NCBI GenBank assembly: GCA_027579435.1
Contig: JANBPK010001135.1
Coordinates: 1-28,113, forward strand
Length of the DNA stretch: 28,113 bases
Source: Candolleomyces eurysporus
Taxonomy: Eukaryota; Basidiomycota; Agaricomycetes; Agaricales; Psathyrellaceae
Direction: 5' to 3'
The position numbers and the translations under genes were made by a program. The notes below the pieces were generated by a model. The model did not search any database, had not been told where the DNA came from, and saw only the letters and a program-made list of their open reading frames with translations. The stretch's first letter is position 1. Every line of letters starts with the position of its first letter. This document shows positions 1-8,900 of this stretch, in pieces.

Positions 1-1
1 T

Positions 2-265
2 TTGGCGGGTATCACGCTCGTCGGTGTCGTCGAGAGATCGTATGCGCCCCCCACCCTGCCCACCGCTGCCGCCGAGCTGAAACCCGCCTCCTCGTCCCAT
101 TGCTGTTGCAGCTCCTCTCGTCATGTAAGGGGCGCTCGTCGTATTCAGATGCGTATTCGAGGCCGAGGGCGAACTCAGGAGGTCTGCGATGTTGTTTCTT
201 CTGTGGTGCTGTGGTTGTTCATGTTGCTGGTGTCCGTCTGCTCCTCCTCCTCCCGCTGCAGACAT
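2..265 (-). CDS. N-terminal part of an unidentified protein (runs off left edge)
   Basis: An open minus-strand frame starts at the ATG at 265 and stays open for 88 codons to the window edge. The encoded N-terminus is low-complexity and probably disordered: a Gly/His/Gln-rich stretch (residues 1-22), then NNIADLLSSPSASN (about residues 24-37), then Gly-rich and charged segments. The short amphipathic piece IADLLSSP looks like a real protein-binding motif rather than random sequence. I do not recognise the family. The overlapping plus-strand frame (2-400) has an Arg/Cys/Ser-rich composition unlike a normal protein and begins without an ATG, so I prefer the minus strand. The sequence from 266 to about 420 would be its leader and promoter. 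The call rests on open frame and composition only. Confidence 0.4.
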   Translation of the reverse strand, partial: MSAAGGGGADGHQQHEQPQHHRRNNIADLLSSPSASNTHLNTTSAPYMTRGAATAMGRGGGFQLGGSGGQGGGRIRSLDDTDERDTRQ

Positions 266-870
266 CCCTGTCCTTTTCCGGTAGCCCTTCCTGCGTCCTC
301 CGACTTGTTCGTCGTGGCGGTGGTGTCGAATCAAAGTAAGGCGCTAAAGGGTGGTAATGGGTCAGTCAATGTCTGTGTCCCGTTGGACGGGGAAAGATAA
401 ATGGCTCGCACCTACCTGGACAGTCGTTTGAACGCCACTCTTCCGTCGCCCTCGTCGTCGTCGTAAAGACTTGTCGTGTATGGGAATTTGAGGCAAACGA
501 GAGCAGGATATATACAGGACGAGAAACCCAAGGAATAAGGACAAGAAACGGCCAAGTCTTGTTGCTTTTGTTGTTGAAATGAAAGGTGAGCAATCCAGTG
601 GAATAGCGGACCTTGTGTGTGTCTGTTATCATCAGATGCCAATGACAAGCTGACCAAATATGCCGTTGACAAAGATAAGATTAGATTCGAATAGATAATC
701 ACGTCCATGCGTAGATAAATAACCGTGCTTCCCTCAAAGTCTTGACTCTGGCGATCTGAGCGAGAAACAAGAAAATTTAAAACTCACCGTCCAGCTTGGC
801 GCACCATCCTCAGACGGGAACAGAGCCTGCAAGTCTAACCTAAGCCTCGGGGTCCCCGATTCCGTGTTTG
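266..870. other. Intergenic region, start of duplicated segment
   Basis: No convincing gene. The part from about 610 to 790 reappears in the second duplication copy: the block around 615-690 (containing TCATCAGATGCCA and ATAAGATTAGATTC) matches 3425-3500, and the block around 735-785 (GGCGATCTGAG, GAGAAACAA) matches 4455-4500. Short minus-strand frames here are low-quality and overlap in all three frames. Confidence 0.5.
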
Positions 871-1308
871 TTAACCCATCGCCGTGTTCAATCTTCCCCC
901 TTGCTCAATATGGCGCAAAGGCCCCAAACATTCAAACAACTGTTGGTATGCATTGAATGATCTACAGTAGATTACATTGCTTAATACTAGTGGACATGTT
1001 GGGCAAAGTGCAACAATAACGATACGATGGTGTTCTACAAAATATGCCAATGCAAGATGCCAAAATGATGCGTAAATGCGAAAAAGGGAGCCTGGTAAGG
1101 CGGTCGAAAGTCGAAGGGATTGCGAAATTGGCCCCGAAAGGCAATAGAAGGTCGAAAAGTGATGGAGGGGCGTGTTGCAATGCGGATGGTCGTGTCGAAT
1201 AAATAGTGGCTCCAAGAAATCTGCAAACACCATCAACACGAGCCCGAGGCAGAAGAATACTAAAAAACTGACCAGAACAAGAGTCAAAATGCCGTCAAGA
1301 AAAAGCAT

Positions 1309-1542
1309 CTAGGCAATGGTGCAGTATCCACCGCTGCCAGAGCTGCCGTCCCCTTCGAAGTCGGCGGGGATGTCCTTGTTGAACACCACACAGTAGCCGC
1401 CCGATCCCGAGCTGCCATCTCCCTCCTTGTCGGCGGGGATATCCTTGGCGAAGATGACGCAGTATCCGCCAGAGCCAGAGGGGCCGCTACCCTCAGCGTC
1501 GGTGGGGATGTGAGTGGGCTTGATGGTGGTGAAGGAGTCCAT
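1309..1542 (-). CDS. Three-repeat CaaX lipopeptide pheromone-like precursor, copy 1
   Basis: A single-exon gene of 77 codons. The product starts MDSF, as many homobasidiomycete mating-pheromone precursors do, and ends GSGGYCTIA, a C-terminal CaaX box expected to be farnesylated at Cys74, trimmed and carboxymethylated. It is unusual in having three related units. Unit 1 ends GYCVIF (Cys28). Unit 2 is residues 32-54 and ends GYCVVF (Cys51). Unit 3 is residues 55-77 and ends GYCTIA. Units 2 and 3 have an exact 23-residue period, (A/N)KDIPADxEGDGSSGSGGYC. IP(T/A)DxE precedes each Gly/Ser-rich core and could mark processing sites. A TATA box lies 109 bp upstream of the ATG. The frame is open further upstream, but it would run through the TATA box, and the MDSF start fits the family. 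It could be a secreted non-mating lipopeptide; no receptor gene is nearby. Confidence 0.72.
   Translation of the reverse strand: MDSFTTIKPTHIPTDAEGSGPSGSGGYCVIFAKDIPADKEGDGSSGSGGYCVVFNKDIPADFEGDGSSGSGGYCTIA
1312..1500 (-). repeat. In-gene 69-nt tandem repeat (pheromone units, copy 1)
   Basis: Units at 1312-1380 (unit 3) and 1381-1449 (unit 2) are full 69-nt repeats. A shorter, more diverged unit 1 occupies about 1450-1500. Each encodes IP(T/A)DxEG(S/D)G, a Gly/Ser core and GYC plus a CaaX-like triplet. The codons of the units have diverged, so the array is not a recent slippage product. Confidence 0.8.
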
Positions 1543-2820
1543 TGCTGGTGAGGGTGATGGAGTAGTAGTAGTAGTGCTCCGAAGAAGAGACTGGTGTAGT
1601 CGATGAAGCTCAGTGAAGAACTGGGGAATCAGAGCGGAGGTCGGGCTGCTCTTTATACCCTCGATGACCAGGAGCTCCACTTTGAGACTCTCCCGATCGT
1701 TCGCTGAATATCTCCTCCGCTGAACACCGTGATTTAATTTGATGAATCGCGAATAAATGGGATTCAAGAGGCACGGTCCTGTGCAACAATTATCTGCGAG
1801 TTTCATTCGCCGGTGATGGAATAGAGCATTCAACACTGTCCCTGCTCGGGCGCGTGCAGGAATTGTTGCCGACAACAATAAACATTAGATCTGTCCATAG
1901 TCAGGAGTGATTAAGGGTTAGACCGACATCGTTTGCACGAAATCCTAGACCGTCGTAATCACTTTCCTTTTTCACGGTCCGTTTATTGTCCTCCGGCGTC
2001 CTAACGGAATCACCCGGAATGGGCGTCCAAGGTAGACAATAAGAACGGAAGTCTCCAGGCACCGGGGCCGTCCAGCGTGGCTAAGCGCCTACGTCACCGT
2101 TTGCGCACTCAAGGACTACGAGAGAAAATCCGTAACCGAGACTTGCTTTGCCGTTGCACTATCAACAGTCGAAGATCCGTTCGGATCAGCTCGACTTCAA
2201 CTTGATCGATCTCACAAGCCGGTAGTATCTCTCTAGAAATACATAGCACAATTCAAGAAAGGCCCCTCTCTCTGGCAAGGTTCAATTGTTCATAAAATAC
2301 GACAAAAGACGACGTGCCAACTGAATTCAATTCAATTGGATAGATCTGGAAGCAAAGGTGACCTGTGAGTTGAGTCGTGTTTCGCTGAGGCAATCAAAAT
2401 CGGATATGGGCCCGACCTTCCAAGTATAGTATAGCTTAGGTCCGTCTACGTCTATTGTTTGCGTCGAATATTGCTGGGCTTCACCCACCGTCCGTATCTG
2501 CACAAGCGGGGNATCCTCGGTATGCTGTTTTTGGCCAAAAAAAAAACACAAGATGAATATCTTCCGGGAGCGAAAGCTGTGGGCAGGTAGAGCATTTTCC
2601 AGTGCGAAGGACTGCTGTCTGTCAATCGCTCAGAGTCTCNTTAGACTACAACGATCTCACCCTCATTNAATCCTAGTTTAATCTGNGACTGGCCAAAGAT
2701 ACCACCACTTTAAGGTCAAGGGATCAATTCAGGACCGGAGTGGCGCACCAGCATACTCCAGAACGCTCGCATATTATGGACGTCACTTGTTGGAAAATGA
2801 GACTTCGACCGGCCATGATG
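1543..2820. other. Upstream flank of pheromone-like gene, duplicated non-coding DNA
   Basis: About 1.3 kb with no supportable gene, matched throughout by about 5492-6760. It holds the TATA region and CT-rich leader of the gene at 1309-1542, then sequence with many stops in all frames and several N bases (2512, 2640, 2668, 2686). Weak minus-strand frames such as 2327-2551 are not kept open in the second copy. Confidence 0.5.
1651..1657 (-). promoter_or_regulatory. TATA box of pheromone-like gene, copy 1
   Basis: TATAAAG on the minus strand, 109 bp upstream of the MDSF start codon. It is preserved at nearly the same distance in the second copy (5597-5603), with the same GCTGCT context beside it. 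Confidence 0.6.
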
Positions 2821-2823
2821 TTC

Positions 2824-3400
2824 AGTAAGGTGCAATGATAGACCTTTCCCCATTCAGAGCGGGGGAAAGCTGGTCATTTACCTCGATCCGCCCACTGCCA
2901 CTCGTATTTCGACGAAATTATCCCTCGCTCCTGAATGGGAGGTTTCGGCCATCTCTCCAGCTGTTCCCGCGAAGACGACCTCGCGGGGTCAGGAGCCTGA
3001 GCTTGAGTGGATTGTGGATGCTTTGCGTATTGGTGCTCTAAGAAAGGCTATCACGGGTTTGGAAGTATTTTTTTTTTGCTGGAAAGTAGAGCAAGTCTGA
3101 TTTTATTTACACTTTGAACGTAACCGCTGATCTAACGAAATAGACTCCTTTGAATAAGAAGGAATTCGCGCAACTTATTATGCCACTGGCCCTGCTTTTA
3201 CCACGAAGTTCCACCCCCGGTGCAGTCGATGATATTTTTGTCCTCAACTGTCCTAAGATCGATGGCAGGAACTCTGTTCTTCTCCAAGTGGAGGAGATCA
3301 TGCCGTGCCTCGATACTTCGTTGTAAGCCCTGGGGCTCATCCAGGTGCGAACGACCTTTATCGCGTACGTACATCCAGTTGAGACTTAGACTGCCCACTG
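2824..3400 (+). pseudogene. Decayed gene of an Agaricomycete hypothetical family
   Basis: A plus-strand frame without a start codon is open from 2824 to about 3100 and reads like protein, including GGKLVIYLDPPTATRIS, LAPEWEVSAISPAVPAK and LEWIVDALRIGALRKAITGLEV. The next expected segment (aromatic-Tyr-Trp-Glu type) is spoiled by a poly-T run at 3068-3077. Further on, in another frame, NSVLLQVEEIMPCLDTSL is followed by a stop and then ALGLIQVRTTFIAYV. From memory this order resembles a hypothetical family common in mushroom genomes, with a YLFWEA-like motif and a later motif around SVLLP...LGLHTEARTSFITYWLP. Frame changes and stops show it is dead. The duplicate at 6763-7175 is even more decayed. 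Confidence 0.45.
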
Positions 3401-3499
3401 TTGAGCAACACTGCGAATGTATCTATTGTCATCAGATGCCATGGCCCGAGACCAAGCATGCAGCAGAGCAAAATAAGATTAGATTCTAACAGATAAGAT

Positions 3500-4440
3500 C
3501 AGACCCTCATACAAAGAACAAATCCAAAGACTCTTAAAAGGAAATAAAAGCAAATGGGACGATGGAGAGTATCAATCCAAGGATTGGTGTTCGGTGTGAC
3601 TCCAGGCCTGGGAGTCCCGCACTGCAACGTCAAGAAGCTCAAGAAAACCATGCTCTCAGGCTTCTTTGGAATGCTCCAGAGCTTCGGCACCAGGAACTTC
3701 CCATTCAAGGCCCTCCTACAACGACGAGGAATGTACGAGGCTCTCCAAGTACTCGATGCCTGCTACTCTTGTAGCGGGTCTTTAGTAAACCCCCTTCCTC
3801 CAAAAAANCACGTCAGTCCAAGGCAGTTCACTCTCACACTGTCTTGCCCTCTCCTTGCGTTCACCCGTGAGCATATGCACGTCCCTGGTGTCGGTAACCA
3901 AACATATCTATATATCTGACAGAACGCAACCCACATCACGCTTCACGTCTGTATCTTCTGCGGACGGGTAAAAAGATCACAACTTGTGGGTGGCTGTAGG
4001 CACCACTCTGTCGACTGGCAGTACGTCCACCACGTCTTCAAGCCGTATCGTACCTCCCCTGCTACCACTGCTACTCAGCGTTCTGGTACAGATATTGAGG
4101 AGCAGGAGAGCAGTATAGTAGCTCACTAGGAGTAGACTACCTACCATACATGACATTCAGTTGAAAAGTAACAGTGATCCCATAAATCTTCGTTCCCACT
4201 TTGATTTTAAAGGAGTTGAGTCAAAATTGGAAGCCCGAGAGCGAGCTGTAGTTGGATTAGTGTTTCTCAGTATTGGCGGCCCAAGTAGCGGGCGTTGCGG
4301 CGAAGGAGGCGTCTGGACTTATGCTCTCGACGAAGACGACTTGGGCTCGTGTGACACGCACGAGAACCTACAAGTACTCAAATGCGTACATAACTACATT
4401 GTCGTGAGCCAACGAAGTGTCGAACACTCTCCAATTCGAT
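3500..4440. other. Segment absent from copy 1, no recognised gene
   Basis: This stretch splits copy 2 at a point where copy 1 is continuous (near 690-725). It contains a plus-strand frame of 121 codons at 3554-3919 with an N at 3807, and a 105-codon frame at 4161-4478. Neither resembles a known protein and neither has flanking splice signals that extend it. I see no terminal repeats, transposase or reverse-transcriptase motifs. It could be an insertion in copy 2 or a deletion from copy 1. Confidence 0.45.
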
Positions 4441-4534
4441 TCGCGTGTGACCCTCAGAGTCCGACTCCGGCGATCTGAGTGAGAAACAAAAAACGTCAAA
4501 GTTCATCTCAACCGACCCCCCGGTATCCTTCTGC

Positions 4535-4712
4535 CCCTAAAGTCTTCATGATGAAAGACCCAAATGGTTCATCAACGTTAGTATCCATTGCATTCAACCG
4601 TGCACCATGCGGAAGGTTCCGCTCGTCCTCCGAATGTCGAGCAACTGACGGTGATGGCGAGAATGTGTATGGAAGTGCCAGCCTACGAGCTTCCCAGCCC
4701 TGAGTAGGTACT
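4535..4712 (+). pseudogene. Fragment of thaumatin-like/ricin-B lectin gene (second exon)
   Basis: The plus strand reads MMKDPNGSS...IAFNRAPCGRF...SECRATDGDGENVYGS and then stops at 4701-4703. This aligns with exon 2 of the lectin gene at 9258-9420, which reads IVKDPKWLN...IQPIDRAPRGGF...LECRVTTGDCENAY. The nucleotide match is evident: AAAGACCC, CGTGCACC, GAATGTCG and ACGAGCTTCCC occur in the same order. There is no signal-peptide exon before it and no lectin exons after it, so it is a stranded fragment. Two conserved cysteines are lost or displaced. It sits between the two pheromone-like genes, inside copy 2, where copy 1 has no counterpart. Confidence 0.7.
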
Positions 4713-5257
4713 GGCGGCAGTTTTTGTGGCGTCCTCAGAGGGGAAAGACCCTGTGGTCTAATTTTAACTGACTCTCAAGATCATCAGTCGATTTTCAGGT
4801 TCTTCTTTTTTTTTGTGAGCAGGCTCGTCCTCGATTGACTTATTCAATCTTCGCGTTTGCTCAATATGGCGCGAAAGGAATTCAAACAAGTGTTGGTATG
4901 CATTGAATGATCTACGGTAGATTACATTGCTTAATACTAGTGGACATGTTGGGCAAAGTGCAACAATAACGATAAGATGATGTTCTACAAAATATGCCAA
5001 TGCAAAATGCCTAAATGATGTGTAAATGCGAAAAGGGAGCCTGGTAAGGCGGTCGAAAGTCGAAGGGAGTGCGAAATCGGCCCCGAAAGGCAATAGAAGA
5101 TCGAAAAGTGATGGAGGGGCGTGCTGCAATGCGGATGGTCGTGTCGAATAAACAGTGACTCCAAGAAATCTGCAAACACCATCAACAAGAGCCCGAGGTA
5201 GAAGAAGACGGAAAGACTGACCATAGCAAGAGTCGAAATGCCGTCAACAAAAGGCAT

Positions 5258-5491
5258 CTAGGCAATGGTGCAGTATCCACCGCTGCCAGAGCTACCATCC
5301 CNTTCGAAGTCGGCGGGGATGTCCTTATTGAAAACGACACAGTAGCCGCCCGATCCCGAGCTTCCGTCTCCCTCCTTGTCGGAGGGGACATCCTTGGCGA
5401 AGATGACGCAGTATCCGCCAGAGCCCGACGGGCCGCTACCCTCAGCGTCGGTGGGGATGTGAGTGGGCTTGATGGTGGTGAAGGAGTCCAT
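5258..5491 (-). CDS. Three-repeat CaaX lipopeptide pheromone-like precursor, copy 2
   Basis: Duplicate of the gene at 1309-1542 with the same 77-codon length, MDSF start, three Gly/Ser-rich units and endings CVIF, CVVF and CTIA. One codon holds an N (5302) and is probably Gly as in copy 1. Apart from that codon, the two genes differ at about a dozen bases. Only two changes alter residues (Ile35 to Val, Ala37 to Ser); the rest are synonymous. The flanks have more substitutions and indels, so the protein appears to be under purifying selection in both copies. The TATA box at 5597-5603 is in the equivalent place. Role inferred as for copy 1: a farnesylated secreted peptide, possibly a mating pheromone, with up to three peptides per precursor. 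Confidence 0.72.
   Translation of the reverse strand: MDSFTTIKPTHIPTDAEGSGPSGSGGYCVIFAKDVPSDKEGDGSSGSGGYCVVFNKDIPADFEXDGSSGSGGYCTIA
5261..5449 (-). repeat. In-gene 69-nt tandem repeat (pheromone units, copy 2)
   Basis: Full units at 5261-5329 and 5330-5398 and a diverged first unit at about 5399-5449, in the same arrangement as copy 1. Unit-by-unit identity is higher between the two genes than between units of one gene, so the triplication predates the segmental duplication. Confidence 0.75.
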
Positions 5492-5596
5492 TGATGGTGA
5501 GGGTGATTGAGTAGTAGTAGTGCTCCGAAGAAGAGACTGGTGTAGTCGATGAAGCTCAGTGAAGAACTGGGGAATCAGATCGGATGTCGGGCTGCT

Positions 5597-5603
5597 CTTT
5601 ATA
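5597..5603 (-). promoter_or_regulatory. TATA box of pheromone-like gene, copy 2
   Basis: TATAAAG on the minus strand, 106 bp upstream of the MDSF start, in the same context as in copy 1. Confidence 0.6.
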
Positions 5604-6762
5604 CCCTCAAAGACCAGAGCTCTACTTTGAGACTCTGCCGATCTTTCGCTGAATATCTCCTGCGCTGAACATCTTGATTTAATTCGATGAATCGCGAATG
5701 AATGAGATTCAAAGGCACCCTCTTGCGCAACAATTATCGATGCGATTTTTATGGCCTGTGATGGAACAGAACATTCAACATTGTCCCTAGCCAAGCGCGT
5801 GCAGGGACTGTTTCCGACAACAATAAACATTAGATCTGTCCTTCAGAGTGATTAGGGGTTAGAGCGACATCGTTTGCACGAAATCCTAGACCGTTGTAAT
5901 CACTTTCCATCTTCACAATCAGTTTATTGTCCTCCGGCGTTCTAACGGTGTTGACCGGAATGGTCGTCCAAGTAGACAATAAGAACGGAAGTTATCAGGA
6001 ACTGGAGCCGTCTAGCGTGGCTAAGCGCCCACGTCACCGTCTGCGCACTCGAGGAAGACGACAGAAAATCCGTAACCGAGACTTGCTTTGCCGCTGCGCT
6101 ATCAACAGCAGAAGATCCGTTCGGATCAGTTGACTTCAACTTGATTGATCTCACAAGGAGGCCGTAAGTGTCTCTCTAGAAAGTCAGAGCAAAATTCGAG
6201 CAGGCCCCCCCTCTTGCAATGTTCAATTGTCCAGAAATTGCGAGAAAAGATGACGGCCAATTGAATTGAATTGAATTCAATTGGATAGATCTGGAAGCAA
6301 AGGTGACCTGTGAGTTGAGTCGTGTTTTGCTGAGGCAATTCGGATGTAGGCGCGACCTTCCAAGTATGGCTTAGGTCCGTCTACGTCTATTGTTTGCGTC
6401 GGATATTGCGGAGTGTATCCACACAAGCGGGGATCCTCGGTATGCCGTTTTGGACAAGAAACACAAAATGACTATCTTCACGGAGCGAAAGCTATGGGCA
6501 GGTAGACCATTTGCGAAGGACTGCTGCCTCTCGACCGCTCAGAGTCTCCTTAGACTATCAGCGACGCGGTGAAGATTCTGACCCTTCTTACATCCCGGTT
6601 GATTCCATGACTGACCAAAGATAGCTTGCTCGCGCTTCGCCACCATTATCAGGGTTAAGGAACTAATTCAGGACCACAATAGCACACCAGGAGACTCCCA
6701 AGGCTCGCATATGATGGACATCACTTGTTGAGCAATGAAACCTCGACCGACTACGATGTCCA

Positions 6763-7175
6763 GTCAGGTGCGATGGCAGACCTTTTCCTCATTCAGAGAG
6801 GGGACGCTGGTCATTTAGCTCTATCCGGCCATTGCCACTCGTGTTTCGACGAGATTATCTTTCGTTCCTGAATGGGAGGTTTCGGTCATCTATCCAGCTG
6901 TTCCTGCGAAGACAACCCCTCAGGGCCAGGAGCTAATTGGGTTGTAGATGCTTCGCATAGTGTGCTCTAGTAGAGGCTATTACAGGTTTCGAGATGTCTG
7001 CTTTGTACTGGGAAGTCGAGTGAGTATTATCTGATTTTACCTTTAGAGCTTCACCGTCGATCTAACGAATCGAACTCCGTTCTATATTGAAGGGACAGAT
7101 CCGCACAACTTATTAGCCCCACCCGCATCGCCTTTGCTCCGAAGGCACTGCCGGGACAGCCGATGAGACTCACAT
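6763..7175 (+). pseudogene. Second decayed copy of the hypothetical-family gene
   Basis: Homologous to 2824-3230, with stops and frame changes throughout. One segment preserves what copy 1 lost: AITGFEMSALYWEVE near 6970-7020, corresponding to AITGLEV followed by a poly-T run in copy 1. Together the two copies support descent from a single gene with an aromatic-Tyr-Trp-Glu motif. Not functional. Confidence 0.4.
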
Positions 7176-7179
7176 TCCT

Positions 7180-8780
7180 CTCTCCTTTAATTGACACTGC
7201 AGGCCAAGATTTTTCACCATATACTGGCTTCCCTCTATTCCCAAGCAAATTTATGTTACCCTGCAATTACTTCCACCTACCAGCGAGCTGCGGCCCTTCG
7301 TCTTGATCGTGTACCAGATATTTTTGCTCGCATCTCTATGCTCTTCAAGTGCGTGCACGCTGGGATGAAGCGCGGGACAGGAAGAACACTCGGGTCAAGT
7401 TTTGGTGGGGTCATTGGAGAAGTCGGGCGAGGTTGGGAAGCAGATAGAAGAAGCCTAGTAGTCACTACTCGCTGTTAGTTGGAGAGCGAAAAAATGGGTA
7501 GAGGAATGTCATCTCTCTGGAGGTGGATTCTGTTTCACTGCTCAGAAGGTTCATCTGACCGCCCGGTGGCATAGAGGAGAGTGATAAGAGCCCTTTGGCT
7601 TCGAGATAATCCATTATTACGTGCCGGAGTTCAGGTGGAAGATCCAGATAGCGGGGCGAGTGTGCTAACCATTGGAGAGGTCAAATCTGGGTATCGAGAA
7701 ATGCAGACATGTCGACAATGTTGAACAAAGAACCCGATCCAATGGTGACGGTTAAGATTCGTATTTGCAACTGTTAATCATAGGAGCTGTGATCTTGGGC
7801 GTGTGGGTAAGCACTACTTCGGTCAGATTAGATTAGATTGTGGCTATGCTCCGCCAGATTCGGACAACTAATCCTCCCTTGACGCTTTCCGAGGGGCTCC
7901 AGCCAGCCTTCCCAGTCAGCCGCCTGAGCTAGCCGGCCTCGAGTGGTTCTACTGAACTTCTTCATTGGCTTGCGGGCCTCTCATGGCTACCACCGTTCAG
8001 GCTCTAGAGAAAGCACAAGAAGTATGTAAGTCTCTATCTTAACATTTCACAGTTCTCATGTGCAGCGCGACAGTCCGTAAGCCCCTACTTGGGAGTGCTC
8101 TCCACTTCCCCCGTCAAAAATATATGCCGATGACTCGGAACAGATGCCATCGTCAAACAGACGGAGGAAGTGATATCAATCTTCGACCGGCCCACAATCT
8201 CTAGATCCGTCGCGATCCGTCGCTTGTGTATGTAGCCCTCTGTTCCATCCTGTCTCACCGAACTCGCAGGCCTTCCAATTGGAATCATTTCTGCCTTCTT
8301 TCAATTTTGGTTCCAGCATAACTGCACCTAAACTGACCTGTGCATGATGATCACAGACGTCTACAGAAGAGCTCCATTCGCCTTGCTCGGTCAACCCACC
8401 GTATTATCGCATTGGACAGACAGGGTTACGTCATTTTCGCGTTTCTGACATTCGATTTTCGAAATCGAGGCTTCGCGACGAAACACTCTGTGCCTGAACT
8501 TCTCATACATGACCATGATACCAATCTCGCCCAATGGTTCTTTCATCTCCAGGCCTGTCAATTGTCCGGCATCTAGTCACCGTCTGGCTCAACTTCGCAG
8601 CCCGTAGGCTGGGATGTAGGTTGAGTGGATCACACTCAGATTGCTATCACTGCCAAGCGCTATGGTAACTGGGCTGAACGGTTTTTCATGAAGTCCCTAC
8701 GCTGACTCGTCCAGAAATACGTAAGTGCGTATGGACCCCGCCCTGTCTGATTCTGATCTTGAACTTCTAGATGGACGTCG
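7180..8780. other. Gene-poor region with at most one doubtful small gene
   Basis: About 1.6 kb between the duplicated segment and the lectin gene. I see no recognisable protein, tRNA or transposon. Short frames at 7191-7478 (plus), 7277-7465 (minus) and 8340-8576 (plus) have no splice partners or familiar motifs. The only candidate is the spliced reading at 7983-8331. Confidence 0.4.
7983..8331 (+). CDS. Possible small spliced gene, unidentified
   Basis: Very tentative. An ATG at 7983 opens MATTVQALEKAQE, followed by the donor GTATGTAAG and an acceptor near 8064. A later segment reads AIVKQTEEVISIFDRPTISR (from about 8147) and meets the donor GTATGT near 8227. A further piece reads PIGIISAFFQFWFQHNC, with a stop at 8329-8331, and could be a membrane segment. 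Joining the first two pieces needs a weak GTCCGT donor. The pieces look protein-like one by one, but the model could be a decayed gene or chance. No function suggested. Confidence 0.18.
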
Positions 8781-8791
8781 GCTCTACACTG

Positions 8792-8798
8792 TATAAAA
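8792..8798 (+). promoter_or_regulatory. TATA box of lectin gene
   Basis: TATAAAA about 103 bp upstream of the start codon at 8901, followed by a CT-rich leader typical of well-expressed fungal genes. Confidence 0.55.
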
Positions 8799-8900
8799 CC
8801 CGTCAGGTCTACCCATTCCTTCCTCAAGGTATTTCTCTCCCTTGAAGTGCCTTCCATCTCGTTGCTTGCACTTCCAGTCCGTTCTCCTCCTGTCGTCATC

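Larger units (their letters stand above)
600..3230. repeat. Segmental duplication, copy 1
   Basis: This is the left copy of a diverged head-to-tail duplication; the partner is about 3420-7170. The match covers the 3' flank of the pheromone-like gene (about 890-1308), the gene and its TATA region (1309-1880), its long upstream flank (1880-2720) and the decayed plus-strand gene at 2824-3230. Shared landmarks include TTGGTATGCATTGAATGATC, the AATAAACATTAGATCTGTCC block near 1875/5820, and TGCTGAGGCAATT-type sequence near 2390/6330. Copy 1 has neither the roughly 0.9 kb interruption nor the lectin-gene fragment found in copy 2. Limits are approximate because the ends have diverged. Confidence 0.8.
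3420..7170. repeat. Segmental duplication, copy 2 (interrupted)
   Basis: Right copy of the duplication, in the same orientation as copy 1 and starting within about 200 bp of where copy 1 ends. Homology is broken twice: by about 0.9 kb of unrelated sequence (about 3500-4440) and by a lectin-gene fragment (about 4535-4712). From about 4840 onward it follows copy 1 closely through the pheromone-like gene, its upstream flank and the decayed plus-strand gene. Confidence 0.75.

Noticed and set aside
871..1308. 145-codon minus-strand frame with a hydrophobic start, directly after the pheromone-like stop codon
   Set aside because: It begins just after the stop in what must be the 3' untranslated region. 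In copy 2 the frame is broken and many changes replace residues, so there is no sign of protein conservation.
1543..1878. In-frame upstream extension of the pheromone-like gene (also 5492-5830 in copy 2)
   Set aside because: It would translate through the TATA box and the CT-rich leader, and the two copies diverge much more here than in the 77-codon gene. The MDSF start fits known precursors.
3554..3919. 121-codon plus-strand frame in the segment unique to copy 2
   Set aside because: No familiar motif, contains an N, ends in an unusual composition, and competing frames overlap it.
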